A stretch of 6,723 bases of DNA from Chloroflexota bacterium (lineage in GTDB: Bacteria; Chloroflexota; Dehalococcoidia; DSTF01; RBG-16-68-14), in the NCBI GenBank assembly GCA_022563135.1, contig JADFNZ010000067.1, positions 1 to 6,723 of the forward strand. Reading direction: 5' to 3'. Positions within the stretch are counted from its first letter, which is position 1. Every line of letters begins with the position of its first letter. Made by a program: the position numbers and the translations under genes. The notes under the pieces are model-generated. The model saw only the letters and a list, made by a program, of their open reading frames with translations, did not search any database and was not told the origin of the DNA. Below, piece by piece: positions 1 through 6,281 of this stretch.

Positions 1-108
1 TACGTCCATCTCGGCGGCATAGAATCGCCGGGGATGACGGCCAGTCTGGCGATCGCAGCGCGCGTGCGCGAGCTTCTGTCTGATCCGCAGGCCGATCATC
101 ACGTATAG
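1..108 (+). CDS. FAD-dependent oxidoreductase, C-terminal end (partial)
   Basis: The plus strand is open from the first base to a TAG at 106-108 and encodes 35 residues. The segment GGIESPGMTASLAIAARV resembles the conserved C-terminal stretch (GIeSPGLTaSLAIaeyV) of DAO-family FAD-dependent oxidoreductases of the L-2-hydroxyglutarate oxidase / glycerol-3-phosphate dehydrogenase type. In that family this strand-helix closes the FAD-binding domain and contacts the cofactor, so the fragment would be the normal end of a roughly 370-480 residue enzyme starting left of the window. Nothing about the substrate can be read here. The next gene starts 42 bases downstream on the same strand, so the two may be co-transcribed. 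The assignment rests on one short motif; the existence of a coding end is more certain than the exact enzyme. Confidence 0.68.
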   Translation, partial: YVHLGGIESPGMTASLAIAARVRELLSDPQADHHV

Positions 109-115
109 CGTATAC
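103..115. repeat. Short palindrome with -10-like hexamer at the oxidoreductase stop
   Basis: GTATA (103-107), a 3-base centre GCG, and TATAC (111-115) form a perfect inverted repeat that overlaps the oxidoreductase stop codon. The right arm plus one base reads TATACT (111-116), close to the -10 consensus, 34 bases before the ATG of the next gene. No -35-like hexamer is visible 16-18 bases upstream. It could be a promoter element or operator for the selenoprotein gene, or chance. Confidence 0.25.
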
Positions 116-137
116 TAGGTGCAGGACAGAGAGGGTG

Positions 138-144
138 AAGGAGG
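138..144 (+). promoter_or_regulatory. Strong ribosome binding site of the selenoprotein gene
   Basis: AAGGAGG at 138-144 is a near-perfect Shine-Dalgarno sequence, six bases before the ATG at 151. It fixes the start of translation upstream of the in-frame TGA. This argues that the codons before the TGA are translated and that the frame does not begin at the later TTG at 214. Confidence 0.85.
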
Positions 145-150
145 GCACAG

Positions 151-435
151 ATGCAGGACCGCTACGACGGCAAGCTCACTATCGAGATTCGCTACTGCGT
201 CGTCTGAGGCTACTTGCCGCTGGCCGCCTGGATGGCGACCGAGATCTGGCACGAGTTCGGCAACGAAGCTCCCGTGACGATCATCCCCGTTGGTGAGGGC
301 CGCCTTGAAGTGACCGCCAACGGTGAGACGCTCTTCGACCGGAAGGCTGAGGGAGGGGTCTATCCTGAGATGAAGCGGGTACGCGCGATCAAGGCGCTGA
401 TCAAGGAGCGGCTGGCCGCCGGCGTCACCGCCTAG
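151..435 (+). CDS. SelW/Rdx-family selenoprotein, in-frame UGA read as selenocysteine
   Basis: The frame from ATG 151 to TAG 433-435 contains one TGA, at 205-207. Read through, it gives 94 residues with the thioredoxin-like Rdx layout (SelT/SelW/SelH): a first strand (LTIEIRY, 9-15), the redox motif C16-V-V-U19, a helix with the family-like LAAWMATEIWHEFG (24-37), two strands (VTIIPVGEGRLEVTANGE), and the typical RKAEGG-YPEMK segment (64-75) leading into a C-terminal helix. Cysteine homologues carry CxxC here, so the TGA sits precisely at the second redox position. Rdx proteins are small cytosolic thiol/selenol oxidoreductases, often linked to glutathione or thioredoxin systems. TGA ends pstS, pstC and pstB nearby, so TGA is a normal stop in this genome and recoding would be local. 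A strong Shine-Dalgarno precedes the gene and a SECIS-like hairpin follows the TGA. Alternatives are a sequencing error in TGC/TGT or a pseudogene. The intact frame on both sides favours a selenoprotein. Confidence 0.82.
205..207 (+). other. Candidate selenocysteine codon (UGA)
   Basis: This TGA lies in frame, three codons after the TGC for Cys16, and forms a CxxU motif. The frame stays open for 75 codons after it with clear family similarity on both sides. Insertion would need SelB, tRNA-Sec (SelC) and SelA/SelD, none of which are in this window. Confidence 0.78.
221..241 (+). promoter_or_regulatory. Candidate bacterial SECIS stem-loop
   Basis: The RNA can fold with 221-223 paired to 239-241 (U-G, G-C, G-C), a C-A mismatch at 224/238, and four strong pairs 225-228 to 234-237. 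The apical loop is UGGAU (229-233). There are 21 bases between the UGA and the loop, and G is the second loop base. Known bacterial SECIS elements lie in the coding region right after the UGA, with the loop roughly 16-37 bases away and a G among its first two bases, so the geometry fits. It was found by eye; no folding energy was computed. Confidence 0.55.
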
Positions 436-451
436 CGACTTTGCCGCCGCG

Positions 452-1117
452 TTAGTACTTGGAGACGTTGAGGTCTTCGATCTTCCCTTCGACCAGGTAG
501 ACGACGCGCTCGCTGATATTGGTCACTCTGTCGGCGATGCGCTCCAGGTTGTGCGCCACCCACATCAGATGGGTGGCGCGCTCGATCGTGCTCGGGTCGT
601 TCGCCATGTAGGTGAGGAGCTCGTGGTAGACCTGTTCGTAGAGGGCGTCCACCTCGTCGTCCTGGTTGCAGATGGCGCGCGCGCGGGCCGCGTCCCTCTC
701 TCTGAACGCGTCCAGGCTCGCCATCAGCATATTGATGGCGAGTTCCGCCATCTTCGGAATGTCGACGTAGGGCTTGAGCGGCTGCTCTTCCGCCTCCATG
801 ATCGCAACCCTCGCGATACCCTCGGCGTGATCGCCCATGCGCTCGAGGTCGACGATAATGTGCAGCACGGCGACGATGGTGCGGAGGTCGCTCGCGAGCG
901 GTTGCTGCGTCGCCATGATCTCGAGGCATTTCTCCTCGATCTCGTAGCGTTTGTCGTTGACCTTCAGATCGTCTGCGACGACCTGTTCGGCAAGCGGCAG
1001 GTTCCGCTCTCGAAGCGCCTGAACGCTCAGCTCGATGGCCTCCTTAACCATCCCGGCGAGCGCGAGCATCTCCTCCTGGATCTCGGCAAGCTGCTGATCG
1101 AAGGCGGTGCGCGTCAT
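452..1117 (-). CDS. phoU: Phosphate uptake regulator PhoU
   Basis: PhoU is a cytoplasmic peripheral protein that represses the Pho response when phosphate is plentiful, through contact with the PstSCAB transporter and the sensor kinase. The 221-residue product has the usual length (about 220-240) and the two tandem three-helix PhoU repeats. Each repeat ends in the metal-binding E/DxxxD-type helix: DLERMGDHAEGIAR at 90-103 and NLERIADRVTNISERVVYLV at 190-209. The start is ATG at 1117 with GAGAGG at 1124-1129, six bases upstream. It is the last gene of the pst operon, 13 bases after the pstB stop, and ends in TAA. It converges with the selenoprotein gene; only 16 bases separate the two stops and no convincing terminator hairpin is visible. 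No PhoR/PhoB-type two-component genes are in the window, so its signalling partner lies elsewhere. Confidence 0.96.
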   Translation of the reverse strand: MTRTAFDQQLAEIQEEMLALAGMVKEAIELSVQALRERNLPLAEQVVADDLKVNDKRYEIEEKCLEIMATQQPLASDLRTIVAVLHIIVDLERMGDHAEGIARVAIMEAEEQPLKPYVDIPKMAELAINMLMASLDAFRERDAARARAICNQDDEVDALYEQVYHELLTYMANDPSTIERATHLMWVAHNLERIADRVTNISERVVYLVEGKIEDLNVSKY

Positions 1118-1130
1118 CCGCTACCTCTCA

Positions 1131-1994
1131 TCATCCGAAACGGCCCGTGATGTAGTCCTCAGTACGTTGCTCCTTAGGATTCGTGAAGACCTCGTTCGTG
1201 CGGCCGTACTCGATCAGCTCTCCGGCGCGCCGTTCATCCATCATCATCACTGCGGTGAAGTCCGCCACCCGGGCGGCCTGCTGCATGTTATGGGTGACGA
1301 TCACGATGCTGTAGTCCTTGGCCAGCTCCCGCATCAGGTCTTCGATCTTGAGCGTGGCGACCGGATCGAGAGCGCTGCACGGCTCGTCCATCAAGATTAC
1401 CTCAGGCTCGATGGCGAGCGCTCTGGCGATGCAGAGGCGCTGCTGCTCACCGCCGGAGAGGGTGAGGGCGTTTTGGTTCAGTTTGTCCTTCACGTCGTCC
1501 CAGAGCGCAGCCTGGCGTATGGAGCGCTCGACGATTTCATCGAGCTTACCACCGTAGCCGTTGATGCGTGCGCCGAAGGCGACGTTCTCGTAGATCGACT
1601 TGGGGAAAGGGTTGGGCTTCTGGAAGACCATGCCGATCCGCCGCCGCACGTCGACCGGGTCGACGCCTCTGGCGTAGATCGGTTCGCCGTGGAAGAGAAC
1701 CTCACCCTCCACGCGAAAGCCTGGAGTGAGGTCGTTCATGCGGTTGAGGCAACGTAGGAAGGTGCTCTTGCCGCAGCCGGACGGCCCAATGATCGCGCTG
1801 ATCCGCTGGCCGGGGACGCGGATGCTGATCTCATGGAGCGCGCGAAAGTCGCCGTACCAGGTGCTCAGGCCGCGCGTTTCGACGACGATACGGTCCTGCC
1901 CGGTCTCCTGCGTGCCCTCAGGCTCGCGATCCTTCGGCTGTACGGGAAGGCGATTGATGAGAACCTCCGGCGCTTGCATCTGTTCCTGAACCAT
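1131..1994 (-). CDS. pstB: Phosphate ABC transporter ATP-binding protein PstB
   Basis: This is the ATPase subunit that powers phosphate import from the cytoplasmic face of PstC/PstA. All nucleotide-binding motifs are intact in the 287-residue product: Walker [10 protein letters not shown] (70-78), Q-loop glutamine 125 in [10 protein letters not shown] (a PstB hallmark), signature LSGGEQQR (179-186), Walker B VILMDEP (199-205), D-loop SALD (207-210) and switch histidine 235 in VTHNM. The ending YITGRFG is typical of PstB. Homologues are usually about 250-275 residues; here some 35 polar residues (1-36) precede the first strand of the ATPase fold, and no alternative ATG or GTG removes them. The start ATG lies three bases after the pstA stop, with only a weak, distant GAGG as ribosome binding site, so translation probably depends on coupling to pstA. 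Confidence 0.97.
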   Translation of the reverse strand: MVQEQMQAPEVLINRLPVQPKDREPEGTQETGQDRIVVETRGLSTWYGDFRALHEISIRVPGQRISAIIGPSGCGKSTFLRCLNRMNDLTPGFRVEGEVLFHGEPIYARGVDPVDVRRRIGMVFQKPNPFPKSIYENVAFGARINGYGGKLDEIVERSIRQAALWDDVKDKLNQNALTLSGGEQQRLCIARALAIEPEVILMDEPCSALDPVATLKIEDLMRELAKDYSIVIVTHNMQQAARVADFTAVMMMDERRAGELIEYGRTNEVFTNPKEQRTEDYITGRFG

Positions 1995-1997
1995 TAT

Positions 1998-2891
1998 CTA
2001 CCGGCCAGACCTCGCTTGGAAGCGGTTACGCAGAAGAATTGCGATCGCATTCATTACCAGCATCACCGCGAGCAGCACCAGGATAGCGGCTGCGGCGTTT
2101 TCCTGGAACTCCGCCTGCGGGCGGGAGGTCCAGTTGAAGATCTGCATCGGCAGCACGGTAAAGCGATCGAGCGGCCCGCTGGGTGCGAACGGCACGAAGA
2201 GGAGCGCGCCGATCATGATCAGTGGCGCCGTCTCGCCGATGGCGCGCGAGAGCGCGAGGATGACACCGGTCAGAATCCCGGGCAGCGCGGCGGGTATCAC
2301 CTGTCGCGATACCATCTGCCAGCGCGATGCGCCGAGGGCGTACGCCGCCTCCCGGATCGTGGCCGGCACCGCGCGCAGCGCCTCCTGCGAGGCGACGATG
2401 ATGATCGGCAGGACCAGCAGCGCCATCGTGAGCGCGCCGGCCAGCACGCTCCGCTCCAGGGAGATCGTCCGCACGAAGAGGGCTAACCCGAGGATGCCAT
2501 ACACGATCGATGGGACGCCGGCCAGGTTCGCGATGTTCGTCTGGATGATGCGCGTCACCCAGGTTCGTGGCGCGTACTCCTCCAGGTAGATAGCAGCGCC
2601 CACGCCGATCGGGATCGCGAACGCCGCGGTCAGACCGATCATCCAGATCGTCCCCCAGAGCGCGGCGCGAACGCCGGCCTGTTCCGGGCGGCGCGAGGGG
2701 AAGCTGGTGATGAAATCCCAGCCGAGCCGGCCAAACCCATCCCGGCCTACGTCGATGAGGAGTAAGGCGAGCGCCGCGATGCCGACCCCTGTCGCGGCGA
2801 TGCAGACGACGGCAAAACCGAATGCCGCTGCCTTGCGCAGGGCCAGCCGCCTGGCGAACGCAGCGTCCGTTGGCGGAGATGCCGCGGTCAT
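1998..2891 (-). CDS. pstA: Phosphate ABC transporter permease PstA
   Basis: This inner-membrane permease pairs with PstC to form the phosphate channel. The 297-residue product has about six hydrophobic segments (roughly 22-47, 75-103, 118-141, 148-170, 203-228, 266-287). The EAA coupling loop begins [14 protein letters not shown] at 181 and is followed by the PstA/PstC-typical [10 protein letters not shown] (215-224). Length agrees with family members (about 280-300). The chosen ATG at 2891 overlaps the pstC stop in an ATGA arrangement. The same frame stays open upstream to 3608, but that part is arginine-rich noise antisense to no function and in another frame of pstC, so it is not included. 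The gene ends TAG at 1998-2000, three bases before pstB. Confidence 0.96.
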   Translation of the reverse strand: MTAASPPTDAAFARRLALRKAAAFGFAVVCIAATGVGIAALALLLIDVGRDGFGRLGWDFITSFPSRRPEQAGVRAALWGTIWMIGLTAAFAIPIGVGAAIYLEEYAPRTWVTRIIQTNIANLAGVPSIVYGILGLALFVRTISLERSVLAGALTMALLVLPIIIVASQEALRAVPATIREAAYALGASRWQMVSRQVIPAALPGILTGVILALSRAIGETAPLIMIGALLFVPFAPSGPLDRFTVLPMQIFNWTSRPQAEFQENAAAAILVLLAVMLVMNAIAILLRNRFQARSGR

Positions 2892-3805
2892 TCGTACACC
2901 TCGCGGAACCGTTGCAGGAGGTACTGGCTGACGACGTTCATCACCAGCGTGAGGACGAAGAGCGCCAGGGCCACCGCGAAGATCGTCTTGAACTCGATGC
3001 TGCCCTGGGGCGTGTCCCCCAGACTTACCTGCACGATGTAAGCGGTCATCGTCTGGATGCTGTCGAGCGGGTTCCAGGTAAGATTGGGCGTGGCGCCGGC
3101 CGCGAGCGTCACGATCATCGTCTCGCCGATGGCGCGAGAGATCGCCAGGATGAACGAGGCGACGATGCCGGAGAGGGCCGCCGGCACGACCACGCGCACC
3201 GCAACCTCGAACTTCGTCGAGCCGAGCGCGTACGCGGCCTCGCGCAGGCTGCGTGGCACCGCACTCATGGCGTCCTCGCTGAGTGAGGAGACCATCGGGA
3301 TGATCAGGATGCCGACGGCGATGGCAGCGGCCGCCGCGTTGAAGATCTTCGTGCCCGGGAAGAGCACCTGGATCACGTCCTGCGAGAGGAAGGTCAGCGC
3401 GAAAAAGCCGAGCACCACGGTTGGGATGCCGGCGAGAACCTCGAGCGTGGGCTTGATGATCGAGCGAAGCCACGATGGCGCGTACTCGCTCAGAAAGATC
3501 GCCGTGGCCAGCCCCGTCGGGAGGGCGATGACCGCCGCGCCGAGCGCGACCAGCAGCGTGCCGCCGAGCAGGGGCAGAATGCCAAACTGACCGACGCCGG
3601 GGAACCATTTCGTGCCGGTGAGGAACTCAATGAGCGAGACCTCCTGGAAGAACCCGGACGATTCTCGCAGCAGCGTGAAGATGATCGCGCCCGTCGTGAA
3701 AAGAGAGATGAAGGCGCAGAGGAAGAGCAGGCCGTGGATCGCCCCCTCCCGGATACGCCGTATGCGCACGCGGCTCGAGGGTTGCCCGCGAAGGCCCGCG
3801 CTCAT
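2888..3805 (-). CDS. pstC: Phosphate ABC transporter permease PstC
   Basis: This is the first of the two membrane subunits of the phosphate importer. The 305-residue protein has a basic cytoplasmic N-terminus ([12 protein letters not shown], 10-21) and about six membrane segments (roughly 22-46, 77-104, 120-140, 157-175, 208-231, 274-297). It carries the substrate-binding-domain-proximal [10 protein letters not shown] typical of PstC near 61-70 and the EAA loop [20 protein letters not shown] (189-208), which docks onto PstB. SRAIGETM follows at 223-230. Its ATG overlaps the pstS stop by the ATGA arrangement at 3802-3805, and its own TGA overlaps the pstA ATG in the same way, so the three products are likely made in a fixed ratio by translational coupling. 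Confidence 0.97.
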   Translation of the reverse strand: MSAGLRGQPSSRVRIRRIREGAIHGLLFLCAFISLFTTGAIIFTLLRESSGFFQEVSLIEFLTGTKWFPGVGQFGILPLLGGTLLVALGAAVIALPTGLATAIFLSEYAPSWLRSIIKPTLEVLAGIPTVVLGFFALTFLSQDVIQVLFPGTKIFNAAAAAIAVGILIIPMVSSLSEDAMSAVPRSLREAAYALGSTKFEVAVRVVVPAALSGIVASFILAISRAIGETMIVTLAAGATPNLTWNPLDSIQTMTAYIVQVSLGDTPQGSIEFKTIFAVALALFVLTLVMNVVSQYLLQRFREVYE

Positions 3806-4746
3806 GGGATCTTCGCCAGCCCCGCTTCGTAGACGGCCGCAGGCGCCTCTACGTAGCCGACCTCGACAGCCAGGGCTGGCGCCTCCGTCAGGTAGAAGCG
3901 CATGAAGCTCGCGACCTCCGGCCGCTCTAGCGCGTCCTGCCGCACGTAGACGAAGAGCGGGCGCGAGAGCGGGGCGTATGAGCCGTCCGCGATCGTCTCG
4001 CGGGAGGGCGCGACGCAGCCGGCGCCGCCATCGACGGCCACCAGCCGCAGCCGCTCTGCGTTCTGGTCGAAGAAGGCGAAGCCGAAGTAGCCGAGCGCAT
4101 CTCTATCGCCTGCGATGCCCAGGACGAGAACGTTATCGTCCGCGCTCGCCGTGTAGTCCGGGCGGCTGGCGTCCTCCTCACCCACGACCGTCTCCGTGAA
4201 GAAGTCGAACGTGCCAGAGTCGGCGTCGGGCCCATAGAGCGTGAGCGACTTGTCCGGCCACTCCGGGCGCACGTCGCTCCAGTTGTCGATATCGCTCCCC
4301 GGCTCCCAGATGCGGGCGAGCTCCTCAATAGTGAGGCAGTCGACGAAGTCGTTGTCGGGGTTGACCACGACCGTGAGTCCGTCGAACGCGACCTGGAACT
4401 CCACCGGGACGACGCCCTTCTCCGCGCACCTCTCAAGCTCGGACGGCTTGATCGGACGGGACGCGTCGTTGAAGTCGATCTCGCCGTTGCAGAACTTCTG
4501 GAACCCGCCGCCGGTGCCCGAGATGCCGACCAAGACCGCGATGCGATCTCTCCGCCCGATCTCGGAGAAGGTGAACTCCTCTGCGACCGCTTCCGTAATG
4601 GGGAAGACAGTGCTAGAGCCGTCCCCTTCGACCAGGACTACTGAGCCACAAGCCGCGACGACGACTGAAACGAGGAGCACGAGCGGAATGAAGACGGTGA
4701 ATGCGGTCAGTCTGGGAAGCGCCCGCATCCTCTTCAGGACTGCCAC
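3802..4746 (-). CDS. pstS: Phosphate-binding lipoprotein PstS
   Basis: This extracytoplasmic lipoprotein captures phosphate and delivers it to PstC/PstA. The N-terminus has basic residues, a hydrophobic stretch (about 13-31) and a lipobox VAAC with lipidated Cys33, so it is membrane-anchored. Family motifs follow: [18 protein letters not shown] (41-58), [13 protein letters not shown] (74-86), [13 protein letters not shown] (88-100) and [14 protein letters not shown] (172-185), which supply the hydroxyl and backbone contacts for phosphate. The length of 314 is within the usual range. The start is uncertain. GTG at 4746 is the farthest in-frame start, since an in-frame TGA lies at 4750-4752, but GAGGA abuts it directly. 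ATG at 4728 (residue 7) would still leave a full signal peptide, and a CTG at 4737 has the best spacing from AGGAG. It is the first gene of the operon and probably the most strongly phosphate-regulated. Confidence 0.95.
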   Translation of the reverse strand: MAVLKRMRALPRLTAFTVFIPLVLLVSVVVAACGSVVLVEGDGSSTVFPITEAVAEEFTFSEIGRRDRIAVLVGISGTGGGFQKFCNGEIDFNDASRPIKPSELERCAEKGVVPVEFQVAFDGLTVVVNPDNDFVDCLTIEELARIWEPGSDIDNWSDVRPEWPDKSLTLYGPDADSGTFDFFTETVVGEEDASRPDYTASADDNVLVLGIAGDRDALGYFGFAFFDQNAERLRLVAVDGGAGCVAPSRETIADGSYAPLSRPLFVYVRQDALERPEVASFMRFYLTEAPALAVEVGYVEAPAAVYEAGLAKIP

Positions 4747-4764
4747 TCCTCAGAGATAGCAAGA

Positions 4765-4782
4765 GACGCCCCAACGGGCGTC
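4765..4782. terminator. Perfect 7-bp hairpin in the pstS leader
   Basis: GACGCCC (4765-4771) and GGGCGTC (4776-4782) are perfect inverted arms around a four-base loop. Read on the minus strand, the stem ends 18 bases before the GTG of pstS and is followed by TCTTGCTATCTCT, only moderately T-rich. It may be an intrinsic terminator for the upstream small gene, an attenuator, or an RNA structure that affects pstS translation or stability. The weak T tract leaves the terminator reading uncertain; the hairpin itself is clear. Confidence 0.5.
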
Positions 4783-4841
4783 ATCTTTCGCGTTGCCACT
4801 ATTCTGGCCGGGAGAGCTAGGTTATCTCTCACCCTTCCTGC

Positions 4842-4870
4842 AACGTATCATGGCGATCCCTATAGATCAA
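4842..4870 (-). promoter_or_regulatory. Weak promoter-like pair upstream of pstS
   Basis: On the minus strand TTGATC (4865-4870) is followed after 17 bases by TACGTT (4842-4847), a partial match to the -35/-10 consensus with ideal spacing. It would give a pstS leader of roughly 90 bases that includes the 7-bp hairpin. Pho-regulated promoters often have poor -35 boxes, so the true promoter may differ. No CTGTCAT-like Pho box repeats were recognised. Confidence 0.2.
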
Positions 4871-4894
4871 TACTCTCCAGCCGAAGCCGATGAG

Positions 4895-4909
4895 GTTCCT
4901 GAATGGAAC
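4895..4909. repeat. Spaced palindrome GTTCC-N5-GGAAC
   Basis: Two perfect 5-base arms (4895-4899 and 4905-4909) flank TGAAT, in the intergenic region between the small helical gene and pstS. It lies about 25 bases upstream of the candidate -35 of the pst operon. The spacing suits a dimeric helix-turn-helix repressor or activator, but only one copy is present and arms this short can arise by chance. Confidence 0.25.
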
Positions 4910-4943
4910 GGCCTGCCTGCTGCCTGGCCGAGCCCGCGTACCA

Positions 4944-5237
4944 CTACGCGACCAGCGATTTGGCCGTCTGGGCGCTCTCGCTCAGCGGGCCTTCGCTGTG
5001 GTCGTAGCGCTCGCCGTAGACGCGGGCGTAGGCCCGGTCCACGACAAGCTCAATGCCCTCCAGACGGCCGGCGCGCTGCCGGCGCCGGTGCGCCCACAGC
5101 GCTTCCAGTGTGCGACTGATCTCCTGGATGCGTGCGATGGCCTGACGGTCGCCGTGGCGGCCATTTGCGGTCTCCCTGTACAAGATCGAGCGCTCGGCTG
5201 AAAGCTGATCGATCTGATCACTGAGGTCCGTGTTCAT
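4944..5237 (-). CDS. Small charged helical protein, possibly DUF2630-like
   Basis: The product is a 97-residue soluble, highly charged protein of unknown function. It shows a heptad-like helical pattern: DQIDQLSAERSILYRE near the N-terminus and ARIQEISRTLEALWAHRRRQRAGR in the middle, consistent with a two-helix coiled coil. A short segment, VDRAYARVYGERYD, follows. The conserved-looking tryptophan followed by an arginine cluster resembles the small DUF2630 proteins of Actinobacteria and Chloroflexi, but that is from memory and weak. ATG at 5237 is preferred because GGAG lies ten bases upstream; a GTG at 5258 would add seven residues but has no ribosome binding site. There is no signal peptide or membrane segment. 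It stands alone between the phospholipase gene (118 bases upstream) and pstS (197 bases downstream), on the same strand as both. Confidence 0.75.
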   Translation of the reverse strand: MNTDLSDQIDQLSAERSILYRETANGRHGDRQAIARIQEISRTLEALWAHRRRQRAGRLEGIELVVDRAYARVYGERYDHSEGPLSESAQTAKSLVA

Positions 5238-5355
5238 GGCTGCATCTCTCCGTTTCACAGTGAAGGGTACCCGTTACGGTATGTGCCATTAGGATAGGGT
5301 CTGCGGGAAACGGACGGCGGTGAGCTACATTACCAGCTAGGGTCGCGGGGTTTCG

Positions 5356-6258
5356 CTAGCGGTGGATGTGGAGCGGCATGTGGATGAGGCCAGGTTCCAT
5401 CTGGCCGTTCGTCCCGCCGTAGGCCCGCAGAAGCTCCTCACCGAAACGTTCGCCCTCCTCGAGGAGCCGGTCCACGGCGGCGAGGTTGCTCAGCGTTCGC
5501 GACGATTCGATGCCGGGCTGGACGAGCGTGATGCGGGCGCGCGGCGCGAGCAGGCGCATCTCGCGCTCGACGCGCACCCTCTGGATCACATCGAGCGTCT
5601 GCATCCACAGGCCGACCATCGTGTTCGGCCGCTGCCCGTCGATGCAGCGGGAGAGGTCGATGGCGAGAATCTCGGTCGCGCCGAGGTCAAGCGCTGTTTC
5701 CAGATCAAGGTTCGCGAGGACACCGCCGTCGACGTACATGTCGCCGTCGATCTCCACCGGGCAGAAGATGCCGGGGAGGGCGGTGGAGGCGAGCACCGCC
5801 CGAGAGACGGGCCCCTCGTGGAAGACCTGCTTGCGCCCCTTGCTCAGGTTCGTCGTCGTGATGTAAAGTGGCACTTCTGTGCCGGAGAAGTCGTCGATCG
5901 GAGCGTGCTCCTCGTTCAGCTCGGTGAGGAGGTCGCTGTTGAACAGGCAGAGCTTCTGGGAGAGGACCTGGTAGGCGATCCGAAGCGGGTTGAAGAGGAA
6001 GAGGCTGCGATCGCACAGGTCATGCCAGATACTGACCAGGCGATCTGCGCCCTCCTCGTCCGGCTGGAAGGAGAGGAAGGCGCCGTTCAATGCGCCAGCG
6101 CTCGTCCCGATGATGATGGACGGCCGGTACGGCGTGCGCAGCAGCGCGCGCAGAATGCTGGCCTGCATGGCGCCCAGCACGCCGCCGCCGCTGAGCACCA
6201 GCGCTCGGACGGGACGCGACTTCGTTGGGCGCGTACCTGCGCCCTGCTTGTGGCTCAT
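5356..6258 (-). CDS. Patatin-like phospholipase / serine esterase
   Basis: This is a lipid acyl hydrolase of the patatin family, which uses a Ser-Asp dyad to cleave fatty acyl chains from phospholipids or other esters. The 300-residue protein shows the family blocks in order: oxyanion-hole glycine motif SGGGVLGAMQ (23-32), nucleophile elbow GTSAG (51-55) with Ser53, the STALPGIFCPVEI block (158-170), and the catalytic Asp177 in YVDGG (175-179). Length and order match the bacterial RssA/YlbK-like single-domain type, and all catalytic residues are present. There is no signal peptide, so a cytoplasmic or membrane-peripheral location is likely; the natural substrate cannot be inferred. The ATG at 6258 follows the stop of the membrane-protein gene by 23 bases, so the two are probably co-transcribed. 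Its ribosome binding site is weak, which also suggests coupling. Confidence 0.93.
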   Translation of the reverse strand: MSHKQGAGTRPTKSRPVRALVLSGGGVLGAMQASILRALLRTPYRPSIIIGTSAGALNGAFLSFQPDEEGADRLVSIWHDLCDRSLFLFNPLRIAYQVLSQKLCLFNSDLLTELNEEHAPIDDFSGTEVPLYITTTNLSKGRKQVFHEGPVSRAVLASTALPGIFCPVEIDGDMYVDGGVLANLDLETALDLGATEILAIDLSRCIDGQRPNTMVGLWMQTLDVIQRVRVEREMRLLAPRARITLVQPGIESSRTLSNLAAVDRLLEEGERFGEELLRAYGGTNGQMEPGLIHMPLHIHR

Positions 6259-6281
6259 CGCATCCCGCTGTGTCTCGTCTG

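Noticed and set aside
205..207. Genome-wide reassignment of TGA to an amino acid
   Set aside because: TGA terminates pstS, pstC and pstB in this same window at canonical ends, so only a local recoding is consistent.
214..435. 73-residue gene starting at TTG 214
   Set aside because: It has no ribosome binding site at the right distance and lacks the first strand and redox cysteine of the family; the ATG at 151 with a strong Shine-Dalgarno is far better.
436..451. Bidirectional terminator between the converging selenoprotein and phoU genes
   Set aside because: The 16-base gap and flanking gene ends contain no convincing stem followed by a T tract on either strand.
1107..1757. Plus-strand frame of 216 codons opposite pstB
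   Set aside because: It is the complement of a well-conserved ATPase and carries no motif of its own.
2892..3608. Upstream extension of the pstA reading frame to 536 residues
   Set aside because: The extension overlaps pstC in another frame and is arginine/histidine-rich low-complexity sequence. The ATG at 2891 in the ATGA overlap gives a normal-length PstA.
4793..5201. Plus-strand small frames covering the region before pstS
   Set aside because: They run antisense through the small helical gene, have no ribosome binding site, and show no recognisable domain; they look like shadows.
5265..5272. Eight-base palindrome GGGTACCC upstream of the small helical gene
   Set aside because: It does not extend beyond eight bases, is not repeated and has no promoter-like context, so chance is sufficient.
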